A stretch of 12,434 bases of DNA, taken from contig JAUWHV010000102.1 of NCBI GenBank assembly GCA_030605675.1, positions 1 to 12,434 on the forward strand. The letters run 5' to 3'. A program made the position numbers and the translations under genes. Below the pieces are notes generated by a model. That model saw only the letters and a program-made list of their open reading frames with translations. It was not told the DNA's origin and ran no database searches. Below are positions 6,245-12,434 of the stretch, in pieces (position 1 is the stretch's first letter; each line of letters begins with the position of its first letter). The DNA is from Deltaproteobacteria bacterium. GTDB lineage: Bacteria > Desulfobacterota > Dissulfuribacteria > Dissulfuribacterales > UBA3076.

Positions 6245-7801
6245 ATGGTGAAAAAAACATTAAATCTTCTAATTCTCGAAGACAATCCCGATGATGCGGA
6301 GCTATCAGTAAAGGGACTTAAGCAGGAAGGTTTTGATGTAGAATGGAGCAGGGTAGATACGGAAGAAGGCTTCAGAAAAGCTATTGCTGAAGGACCTGAC
6401 TTGATCATAGCAGACTACAGCTTACCTTCTTTCGATGGCATGTCTGCCCTAAGGATACAGCAGGAAATAGCACCTGAAATTCCGCTGATCATTGTCTCAG
6501 GCGCAATAGGTGAGGATGTTGCTGTCGAATGTATGAGATCCGGAGCAACGGATTACGTTTTGAAGGACATGCTCAGTCGTCTTGGTCCTATAGTGAAACG
6601 AGCGCTTGAAGAAGCAGAAGCATACCGGGAACGTAAGCGAATGGAGCAAGCGCTACGTGAGAGTGAGGGAAAGTATCGAGTACTGTTTGAGACTGCCAAA
6701 GACGCTATATTCCTGAGCGATGTGACTGGAAAGTTTGTGGATGTCAATTCTGCGGCTTGCGAATCGCTTGGATACAACAAAGAAGAATTGTTAAAACTGA
6801 GCAACAGAAAGATTGACGCCGACTCAAGAGGATACGAAGCTTTCAAAAAAGTTCGGAATGGACTGATGAAAGAAGCAATGTTTGAGGTAAACCAGCAGAG
6901 GAAAGATGGAACGCTTATACCTGTAGAGATCTCCGGAAACGTCATCGAAAGCGATGGCGGGAAAATCTTCTTGGCGATTGCTCGTGACATCACTGATCGC
7001 AAGCAGGCAGAAGAGGAACTGGCAAAGTACCGCAATCATCTCGAAGAGCTGGTCAAGGAGCGAACGCGCGATCTGGAAGCGGCCCACGAGGAACTGATCC
7101 AGCGCGAAAGGCTGTCCGTGCTCGGGCAGCTTACAGCCACTGTTAGCCATGATCTCCGCAACCCTCTTGGGGTAATCCGCTCATCAGCCTTCTATCTTCA
7201 GAGAAAGTTAGGCGGCAAAAACGAGAAGGCTGACAAGCATCTAAACAGAATCGAAAAGCAGGTGGCCCTGTGCGATACAATCGTTGGTGATTTGCTGGAA
7301 TACACACGGGGAAGCCGTTCCGAGGTAATTCGGGGAGAAATCAATCCCTTGCTGGAAGAAGTCCTGGAAGAGGTTTCAACACCAGAACAGGTAGCCCTGG
7401 TCAGCGAATTCTCTCCTGATCTCCCAATGGTCATTTTCGACAGGGACAAAATGCGTCGTGTTATGATCAATCTCATCCGAAACGCATTCCAGGCAGTTAC
7501 CATGCGCCGTGACATGTGGAGCGATGAACAAGGCCCATATCAGCCCCTTGTTAAAGTGATGAGTTCAAATTCCGATAACGGAATACGTCTTGAGGTTGAA
7601 GACAACGGAACCGGAATGGACGACAAGACTGCCAGGCGCGCCTTTGAACCGCTGTTTACCGGGTGGGCACGCGGAACCGGCTTGGGCCTTGCCATTGTCA
7701 AAAAAATCGTTGAAGAACACAGTGGCTCAGTCTCGCTTGAGAGCATCCCGGACCATGGTACAAAGGTCACCATCGTTATTCCCAAAAGAATTAAGAGTTA
7801 A
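6245..7801 (+). CDS. Soluble hybrid histidine kinase, REC-PAS-HisKA-HATPase
   Basis: This 518-residue cytoplasmic protein has no membrane segment. An N-terminal receiver (about 1-125) has E12-D13 in LLILEDNPDD, acceptor D57 in LIIADYSLPSFDG and K107 in DYVLKD. A PAS domain (about 140-255) starts ESEGKYRVLFETAKDAIFL and ends with IFLAIARDITDRKQAEEEL, and a coiled coil follows. The kinase core has H302 in ATVSHDLRNPLGV, N413 in INLIRNAFQAV, D453 in DNGTGMD and G477 in GTGLGLAIV. A receiver placed before the kinase suggests that an upstream kinase tunes its activity, and the neighbouring Rcp1-type system is the likely source. The tail from 7013 to the stop is duplicated in the next gene. The last four residues and stop (RIKS, TAA) lie in a heptamer array. 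It is tightly linked to the regulator before it. Confidence 0.92.
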   Translation: MVKKTLNLLILEDNPDDAELSVKGLKQEGFDVEWSRVDTEEGFRKAIAEGPDLIIADYSLPSFDGMSALRIQQEIAPEIPLIIVSGAIGEDVAVECMRSGATDYVLKDMLSRLGPIVKRALEEAEAYRERKRMEQALRESEGKYRVLFETAKDAIFLSDVTGKFVDVNSAACESLGYNKEELLKLSNRKIDADSRGYEAFKKVRNGLMKEAMFEVNQQRKDGTLIPVEISGNVIESDGGKIFLAIARDITDRKQAEEELAKYRNHLEELVKERTRDLEAAHEELIQRERLSVLGQLTATVSHDLRNPLGVIRSSAFYLQRKLGGKNEKADKHLNRIEKQVALCDTIVGDLLEYTRGSRSEVIRGEINPLLEEVLEEVSTPEQVALVSEFSPDLPMVIFDRDKMRRVMINLIRNAFQAVTMRRDMWSDEQGPYQPLVKVMSSNSDNGIRLEVEDNGTGMDDKTARRAFEPLFTGWARGTGLGLAIVKKIVEEHSGSVSLESIPDHGTKVTIVIPKRIKS

Positions 7802-7836
7802 GAATGAAGAGTGAAGAGTGAACCCAAAAATGAAGA
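7790..7836. repeat. Heptamer array RTTAAGA/RTGAAGA between two kinase genes
   Basis: The units are ATTAAGA, GTTAAGA, ATGAAGA, GTGAAGA, GTGAACC, a five-base interruption, then ATGAAGA. The array begins inside the last codons of the REC-PAS kinase, supplies its TAA stop and ends exactly at the ATG of the next gene, so it fills the entire intergenic gap. Confidence 0.85.
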
Positions 7837-10536
7837 ATGCCAATGAATAAATCCGAAATAGTGAAAGTTTTGTTGATTGAGGACAACCCTGGAGATGCCC
7901 GGCTGATTCAGGAGATGGTCTCCGAGGCAGACGGAGCTGCGTTCGATCTGGAGCATGTCGACCGGCTTTCGACAGGTCTGAAGCATCTTGTTGCTGCTGG
8001 AGACATTGATTTAGTCCTGTTGGATCTGGGACTGCCTGACAGTTCGGGATTTGATACATTCACCATTGTACAGGCCCAAGCACCAGGGGTTGCGATTGTC
8101 GTGCTGACCGGTTTTGAAGATAAGACGATTGAAAACAAGGCATTACAGGCAGGCGCTCAGGACTATCTCTCCAAGAATCAACTGGATAGCAACTCGCTGA
8201 TGCGCTCCATGCGATACGCCATTGAACGTAAAAAGGCCGAAAAGCGCATTGAGCACCTGAACAGCGTGCTCAAAGCCATCAGAAATGTCAATCAGTTGAT
8301 TGTGATGGAGAAGGACAGGGATAGTCTCCTCCAGAAAGCCTGTGATGCCCTGATAAAAACAAGGGCCTACAATGCCGCATGGCTGGGATTTTTGCAGGAT
8401 GACGAAACATTTGCCACGGTTGTGGGTTCTGGTTTCAGTAAGAATGTCTCCCGTTTCTGCCGACACGTCATGAACGGCAACCATCCTCCTTGCATAAAAA
8501 AAACGTTTGCTCAGAAGGACCATCTTATACTCTTTAACAAATCCAGAAAGTGCGGGGATTGCTTCTTCAAAGACGCATGTGTCAGCAAAGACGCTGCGAT
8601 CATCCGGGTCGAGCACGCAGATCGGTTTTTTGGCCTGCTTGCCGTATTGCTTGCACCCGATGTCACTGTTGATGACGAGGAAAAGGAACTATTGCAGGAG
8701 GTAGCCGGCGATATAGGCCTTGCCCTCCATAACATGGAGCTGGAGGAGGTGCTGCTTAAAAGAGAAAGTTTCCGCCAAAGGCAAAACAAGATGCTTATGG
8801 AGATGGCAAAAAGCAAGGAACTATACCAGGGCGTCCTGCATGATTCACTGAGGATAATAACAGAAGCTGTTGCCCACACTTTTGAGGTTCAGATGGTAGG
8901 TGTGTGGCTATTTACAGAAAATCGCTCAATAGTTCGCTGCATTGATATGTATGAATTGAGCACTGATAACCATTCGCAAGGTATGGAGTTGAAGGCGGCG
9001 GACTATCCTGCCTATTTTAAGGCATTGGCAGAAGAAGAATTAATTGCTGCACATGATGCCCGCGAAGATCCCAGAACACGAGAATTTCTCGACTCTTATC
9101 TCGCCCCGCTTGGTATTACATCCATGTTGGACGTCCCGATCAGACTGAAAGGACAGATAATAGGAATTGTGTGTTATGAGCATATAGGACCAGCCCGCAA
9201 ATGGACCCTGGCGGAACAGAATTTCGCTCACGCCCCGGCAGATTATATTTCCCTGGCAATGGAGGCTGACGAACGCAGGCAAGCCGAGGAATCGTTGCGG
9301 AAGAGCGAGAGCCGATACAAGCACCTATATTCCATGGTCAGGTTGATGTGCGACAATCTGGCGGACCTTATATGGACAAAAGACCTGGAGGGTAAATTTA
9401 TTTTTGCAAATAAGGCCTTTTGTGAAAAATTGCTTAATGCCAAAAACACTGATGAACCCATTGGCAAAACAGATATGTATTTTGCCAGCAGGGAAAAAGA
9501 ATCCCATCCCGAAAACCCCGACTATCACACATTCGGAAAAACATGCACTGATTCTGACTTGGCGGTTTTGGAGAGCAAAAGGCCGCAAAGATTTGAAGAA
9601 TCCGGTAATATCAAAACGGAATTCCTCGTCCTTGATGTCTACAAGGCACCCTTTTGGGATGAAAAGAATAATATTATAGGAATCGTTGGCTGTGCAAGAG
9701 ATGTGACAAAAGAGAAACAACTGGAAGAAGACCACAGGCGGGCCGAGGAGGAACTGGCGAAATACCGCGATCACCTTGAAGAGCTGGTCAAGAAGCGAAC
9801 GCACGACCTGGAGGCCGCCCAGGAGGAACTGGTCAAGCGCGAAAAGCTGTCCGTGCTCGGCCAGCTTACAGCTACCGTGAGCCACGAGATCCGCAATCCT
9901 CTGGGGGTAATCCGCGCATCGGCCTACTATCTTCAGAGAAAGTCTGTTGGCAAAGACGAGAAGACCGCCAAGCATCTTAACAGGATCGAGGAGCAGGTGT
10001 CCCTGTGCGATACAATCGTCGGTGATTTGCTGGAATTCACACGGGGAAGCCGTTCCGAGATAATTCATGGAGAAATCAATCCCTTGCTGGAAAAAGTGCT
10101 GGAAGAGATAGCAACACCTGAACAGGTGGCCCTGGTCAGCGAACTCTCTCCTGAACTCCCAATGGTCCTTTTTGACAGGGACAAAATGCGTCGTGTTGTG
10201 ATCAACCTTGTCCAGAATGCGTTCAAGGCAGTTACCCTGCGCCGTTACACATGGAACGATGAACAAGGCCTGTATCAGCCCCTTGTAAAAGTGACCAGCT
10301 CAAAGGCCGATAACGGAATACGTATTGAGGTTAAAGACAACGGAACCGGAATGGACCACGAGACAGCACGGCGTGCCTTTGAACCGCTGTTTACCACGTG
10401 GGCACGCGGCACAGGACTTGGCCTTGCCATTGTCAAAAAAATCGTCGAGGAACACGGTGGCTCAGTCTCGCTTGACAGCATTCCAGACCATGGAACAAAG
10501 GTGACCGTCATTATTCCGAAGAGAATTAAGAGTTAA
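7837..10536 (+). CDS. Soluble hybrid histidine kinase, REC-GAF-GAF-PAS-HisKA-HATPase
   Basis: This 899-residue protein starts with a receiver (about 1-125: D63 in LVLLDLGLPD, T91, K113). GAF 1 (about 145-300) has the family pattern LLQKACDALIKTRAYNAAWLG and cysteines C208, C219 and C239-x2-C242-x5-C248 (KCGDCFFKDAC), a possible metal or redox site. GAF 2 spans about 335-495 and a PAS domain about 500-630. The core has H683 in TVSHEIRNPLGV, N794, D834 in DNGTGMD and G858 in GTGLGLAIV. No membrane segment is present. The catalytic tail is a duplicate of the preceding kinase's, about four-fifths identical with no indels, while the sensory front is unrelated. The start is uncertain: no good ribosome site precedes 7837, and ATG 7843 is an alternative. 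The C-terminus and stop again fall in a heptamer array. It probably integrates phosphate input with cytoplasmic cues. Confidence 0.92.
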   Translation: MPMNKSEIVKVLLIEDNPGDARLIQEMVSEADGAAFDLEHVDRLSTGLKHLVAAGDIDLVLLDLGLPDSSGFDTFTIVQAQAPGVAIVVLTGFEDKTIENKALQAGAQDYLSKNQLDSNSLMRSMRYAIERKKAEKRIEHLNSVLKAIRNVNQLIVMEKDRDSLLQKACDALIKTRAYNAAWLGFLQDDETFATVVGSGFSKNVSRFCRHVMNGNHPPCIKKTFAQKDHLILFNKSRKCGDCFFKDACVSKDAAIIRVEHADRFFGLLAVLLAPDVTVDDEEKELLQEVAGDIGLALHNMELEEVLLKRESFRQRQNKMLMEMAKSKELYQGVLHDSLRIITEAVAHTFEVQMVGVWLFTENRSIVRCIDMYELSTDNHSQGMELKAADYPAYFKALAEEELIAAHDAREDPRTREFLDSYLAPLGITSMLDVPIRLKGQIIGIVCYEHIGPARKWTLAEQNFAHAPADYISLAMEADERRQAEESLRKSESRYKHLYSMVRLMCDNLADLIWTKDLEGKFIFANKAFCEKLLNAKNTDEPIGKTDMYFASREKESHPENPDYHTFGKTCTDSDLAVLESKRPQRFEESGNIKTEFLVLDVYKAPFWDEKNNIIGIVGCARDVTKEKQLEEDHRRAEEELAKYRDHLEELVKKRTHDLEAAQEELVKREKLSVLGQLTATVSHEIRNPLGVIRASAYYLQRKSVGKDEKTAKHLNRIEEQVSLCDTIVGDLLEFTRGSRSEIIHGEINPLLEKVLEEIATPEQVALVSELSPELPMVLFDRDKMRRVVINLVQNAFKAVTLRRYTWNDEQGLYQPLVKVTSSKADNGIRIEVKDNGTGMDHETARRAFEPLFTTWARGTGLGLAIVKKIVEEHGGSVSLDSIPDHGTKVTVIIPKRIKS
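9748..10536 (+). repeat. Duplicated kinase tail, second copy (first copy 7013-7801)
   Basis: The 789 bp from the post-PAS coiled coil to the stop align without gaps to 7013-7801. I count about 48 amino-acid differences in 262. Similarity continues through the stop into the heptamer array and drops sharply upstream of the coiled coil, so the duplicated unit is catalytic core plus repeat. Confidence 0.85.
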
Positions 10537-10566
10537 GAATTAAGAGTTAAGAGTTAAGAGTTAATG
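10525..10566. repeat. Heptamer array RTTAAGA, six copies
   Basis: The units are ATTAAGA, GTTAAGA, ATTAAGA, GTTAAGA, GTTAAGA, GTTAATG. The array overlaps the last codons and stop of the large kinase gene. It is the left, inverted partner of the TCTTAAC array at 10829-10863 and borders the four-helix-bundle remnant. Confidence 0.9.
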
Positions 10567-10567
10567 A

Positions 10568-10807
10568 AAAAGTGGGGGGAGTATATACGCAAATGTCCAT
10601 GAAGCACAAGGTGGCCAGAGCAAGGCCGATTTTGTTGCAAAGATGTCTATCGCCCACAAAGAAGCTCGTGAGTCCGCTTACTGGATGCGCCTGATAAAGG
10701 AAGCGGAACTAATTTCTGCAAGACTAATCAATGATATTTCTGATGAAACTGAGCAATTAATTAAGATTCTATCTTCGATTCTTATTACAGCAAAACAGAG
10801 AAAATAA
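10568..10807 (+). pseudogene. 5'-truncated four-helix-bundle (S23/IVP-like) protein gene
   Basis: The frame ending at the TAA 10805-10807 is open from 10568. It encodes a run typical of the four-helix-bundle family first known from 23S rRNA intervening sequences: YANVHEAQGG, QSKADFVAKMSIAHKEA, RESAYWMRLIKEAELI, then a final helix QLIKILSSILITAKQRK. Full-length members have about 115-125 residues; here roughly the first helix (about 45 residues) is missing and an in-frame TGA stands at 10565-10567. The first in-frame ATG (10643) would leave only 55 residues. An ATG at 10564 is one base out of frame across a run of six G (10574-10579), but a frame correction would still not restore helix 1. The remnant is bracketed by inverted heptamer arrays. 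The original function of stand-alone family members is not established. Confidence 0.8.
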
Positions 10808-10828
10808 ACAAGAAACATATACAAATAT

Positions 10829-10863
10829 TCTTAACTCTTAACTCTTCATTCTTAATTCTTAAC
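10829..10863. repeat. Heptamer array TCTTAAC, five copies, inverted partner of 10525-10566
   Basis: The units TCTTAAC, TCTTAAC, TCTTCAT, TCTTAAT, TCTTAAC are the reverse complement of the GTTAAGA family on the other side of the four-helix remnant. Together the two arrays could form a long stem around about 262 bp. The array ends 22 bases before the FIST gene start and so lies in its leader. Confidence 0.9.
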
Positions 10864-10885
10864 TAATTAAAGACGCGAGATTATA

Positions 10886-12106
10886 ATGACAACAAAATTA
10901 GCAACTGGTTTGAGTAAAGGAACAAATAGCGCTGCTGTAGCTATAGAAGCCTTGCTGCAGGCTAAAGAGAAGCTTGGAGAATGTCGAGTTGACCTGAGTA
11001 TGGTTTACTCATCCAGCCTGTATGACCACGGAGTAGTTGTAGATGCAGTAAGAAAGGCTACCAATAACGCACCTTTAATCGGAGCTTCTACAGCAGGCGA
11101 GTTTACTGAGGAAAGGGTTGAAAAGGGAGGTATGGCAGTGGGCTTACTTTGCTCAGATGACATTAAAGTCTTCACTGCTATGGCTCAAGGCGTAAAGCAA
11201 GACCCGGAAGCAGCAATAAGAGAAGTCGTAGCGAATCTACCAGGTAACGTAGTCGGCTATCCCCACTCGACTGCCATTCTCCTGATTGATGGTCTATCTG
11301 GCGTAGGCGAAGAAGCTACCTTATTAGCTTCCTATCTTTTTGGCAGGGAACTAAAGATAGTCGGAGGAATGGCAGGTGACGATTTCAAGATGGAGAAGAC
11401 CTTTGTGTTTTCTGATGACAAAGTGTGCACTAATGCACTTAGTGTCTGCCTCCTTGCCTCAAAAATGCCTTTATTCACAAGTGTGAAACACGGGCATATC
11501 CCTCTTGGTAGAGCATTAAAAGCAACCAGGACTGAGGGTAATGTGCTTTATGAAATAAATGACAGGCCGGCATGGGAAGTATGGAAGGAAGAAACAGCAG
11601 AAGCGGCCCGAAAGCGGGGTATAGATGTGGAACTACTTAAAACACCCTCAAAAGTTGCGCAGTTTTTTACTAATTACATGCTTGGTTTAGCTGGTGAAAA
11701 AGAGGAACAACATAAGATAAGATGGCCCATGGGTATAAACAAGGATGGCTCTCTAAATTTTACCTGCGGTATTACCGAGGGAACTGTTTTTCGTATTATG
11801 GACGGCAGTGATCTGGAAAAACAAATCAGTGCCGCTGGGAAAGCTGTCATGATAGCAAGACAGTCTGCAGAAAATGCGGGTTATTCAGAATTTGCCGGCA
11901 TCCTCGTATTCGACTGCGCGGTTAGGCAGTTAATGCTTAAAGATAGATTCTCCGAGAGTGTGGACCGTTTTAAAAAGATCATACCTGGTGTTCCTCTGCT
12001 AGGCTGGGAGACTTACGGTGAAATTCGACTGGAGCCCGGACAGTTCAGTGGTTTTCATAATACCAGTTCAGTGGTTTTACTCTTGCCCAATAAAGCGACA
12101 TCATAA
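10886..12106 (+). CDS. FIST-domain sensory protein
   Basis: This 406-residue soluble protein covers the FIST N domain (about residues 25-220) and the FIST C domain (about 225-395) with no other domain. Visible signatures are LIGASTAGEF near residues 67-76, the glycine-rich VGGMAGDDF (159-167), AWEVWKEET in the linker and PLLGWETYGEI (370-380), matching the conserved ending of FIST C. FIST is a predicted small-ligand sensor (amino acids have been suggested) found with kinases, cyclases and methyl-accepting proteins. Here it is free-standing, so it probably signals through the partner gene starting at 12241. No strong ribosome site precedes the ATG, and the leader contains a heptamer array. The domain call is strong; the ligand is unknown. 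Confidence 0.9.
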   Translation: MTTKLATGLSKGTNSAAVAIEALLQAKEKLGECRVDLSMVYSSSLYDHGVVVDAVRKATNNAPLIGASTAGEFTEERVEKGGMAVGLLCSDDIKVFTAMAQGVKQDPEAAIREVVANLPGNVVGYPHSTAILLIDGLSGVGEEATLLASYLFGRELKIVGGMAGDDFKMEKTFVFSDDKVCTNALSVCLLASKMPLFTSVKHGHIPLGRALKATRTEGNVLYEINDRPAWEVWKEETAEAARKRGIDVELLKTPSKVAQFFTNYMLGLAGEKEEQHKIRWPMGINKDGSLNFTCGITEGTVFRIMDGSDLEKQISAAGKAVMIARQSAENAGYSEFAGILVFDCAVRQLMLKDRFSESVDRFKKIIPGVPLLGWETYGEIRLEPGQFSGFHNTSSVVLLLPNKATS

Positions 12107-12117
12107 ATTTAAATTAG

Positions 12118-12137
12118 CCGCCTACGGCGGGACTTTT
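12118..12137 (+). terminator. Candidate terminator after the FIST gene
   Basis: CCGCC (12118-12122) pairs with GGCGG (12126-12130) around a TAC loop, and a TTTT follows three bases later. The stem is short but all G-C. It stands 12 bases after the FIST stop. If active, the downstream gene needs its own promoter or read-through. Confidence 0.4.
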
Positions 12138-12205
12138 CTGACAGGATGAACATGACTTACATGATTTACATTTATCCTGATTATCCTGTTGATCCTGTCA
12201 AAAAA
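12134..12205. repeat. Inverted repeat built of 9-mers, ATCCTGTNN type
   Basis: TTTTCTGACAGGAT (12134-12147) is complementary to ATCCTGTCAAAAAA (12192-12205) with one mismatch. Inside, the right arm repeats ATCCTGATT, ATCCTGTTG, ATCCTGTCA and the left arm is a degenerate reverse copy with 9-bp steps. It could fold into a roughly 70-nt hairpin flanked by T and A tracts, possibly a bidirectional terminator or a dispersed intergenic element. Confidence 0.65.
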
Positions 12206-12240
12206 ATGGAAATTCCTATACTATTAAAATAGTAAATACG

Positions 12241-12434
12241 ATGAAAATTAAGAAGTCTGATTTAATAAATACCTATGCACAGAGTATTGGCATAGAGACA
12301 GCAAAGGAACTCATAGCTGATAAAGTAAACGCCGCAGCATTAGAAGATAGGAAGAGCTACAGTGGAGAAGAAATAGTTAGGATATGTGGGGAATTAGAAA
12401 AGGAAGGCGGGTTAATCCGAATAATCGCACAATC
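12241..12434 (+). CDS. N-terminus of a probable FIST-associated signalling kinase (partial)
   Basis: An ATG at 12241 opens a frame that stays open to the window end (64 codons). The residues are helical and charged (MKIKKSDLINTYAQSIGIE, TAKELIADKVNAA, SGEEIVRICGELEKEGGLIRIIA). No catalytic domain is reached. From memory, N-termini of this kind with a GxxRIIA helix precede PAS or kinase domains in proteins encoded next to FIST genes, and the position here fits, but this is inference. The ribosome site is weak. An unrelated helical protein remains possible. Confidence 0.65.
   Translation, partial: MKIKKSDLINTYAQSIGIETAKELIADKVNAAALEDRKSYSGEEIVRICGELEKEGGLIRIIAQ

Noticed and set aside
6553..7035. 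A 160-codon minus-strand open frame within the REC-PAS kinase gene
   Set aside because: It is low in complexity and serine-rich, antisense to a well-supported PAS-containing gene, and typical of a shadow frame.
7801..7837. Phase-variable gene by heptamer slippage in a coding region
   Set aside because: A 7-bp unit change would shift the frame, but the arrays lie at or after stop codons, so copy-number change alters at most a few terminal residues or spacing. An effect on translation of the next gene remains possible but is not shown.
9325..10266. A 313-codon open frame on the minus strand inside the large kinase gene
   Set aside because: It is antisense to the highly conserved PAS, HisKA and HATPase coding region, which shows clear domain motifs on the plus strand. 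The antisense product has no recognisable family and no ribosome site was seen.
7837..10536. Phytochrome (bilin-binding) assignment for the large kinase from its GAF and PAS domains
   Set aside because: The order REC-GAF-GAF-PAS is wrong for a phytochrome photosensory core, no PHY domain is seen and no bilin-attachment motif is recognisable; the Rcp1 resemblance of neighbours alone is not enough.
10564..10602. ATG at 10564 as a real start of the four-helix-bundle gene
   Set aside because: It is one base out of frame with the remnant and would reach a stop after 12 codons. Even with a corrected G-run the protein would lack the first helix.

Overview
The window looks like a signal-transduction island from a Gram-negative bacterium. 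The most likely source is a Desulfobacterota (deltaproteobacterial) or similar anaerobic/environmental lineage. This guess rests on many Rcp1-type response regulators and multi-domain hybrid kinases, a GAF domain with a CGDC cysteine motif, a FIST-kinase module, and intergenic space full of 7-bp and 9-bp tandem arrays. It is inference, because no rRNA or marker gene is present.

Layout. Positions 1-93 may hold the tail of an upstream gene. A PIN-domain (VapC-type) toxin and a ribbon-helix-helix antitoxin occupy 312-1003 on the minus strand, with a 4-bp overlap and palindromic operator-like sequence upstream. Everything after that is on the plus strand: a single-domain response regulator (1322-1765), an AT-rich gene for a small exported, probably outer-membrane, beta-barrel-like protein (1872-2504), an orphan NMT1/THI5-like substrate-binding protein (2550-3587), a dCache-HAMP histidine kinase (3728-5704), a second single-domain response regulator (5794-6234), a REC-PAS histidine kinase (6245-7801), a REC-GAF-GAF-PAS histidine kinase (7837-10536), a 5'-truncated four-helix-bundle (S23/IVP-like) gene remnant (10568-10807), a FIST sensory protein (10886-12106), and the start of another gene, probably a FIST-associated kinase, that runs off the window (12241 onward).

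How the genes may work together. The dCache kinase and the response regulator at 5794 form a Cph1/Rcp1-style pair. The two following kinases each begin with a receiver domain, so phosphate could flow from kinase to receiver to kinase. None of the four receiver-containing proteins carries a DNA-binding or enzymatic output domain, so the island looks like a signal-integration relay whose output lies elsewhere. The two REC-kinases share a nearly gapless duplicated catalytic tail of about 789 bp.

The least ordinary feature is the family of heptamer tandem arrays. Each array has its own 7-bp unit. Two occur as inverted pairs, one of them bracketing the four-helix-bundle remnant. Three arrays supply the last codons and stop codon of the upstream protein gene (the toxin and both REC-kinases). 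They behave like a mobile or expanding repeat family that lands at gene 3' ends.
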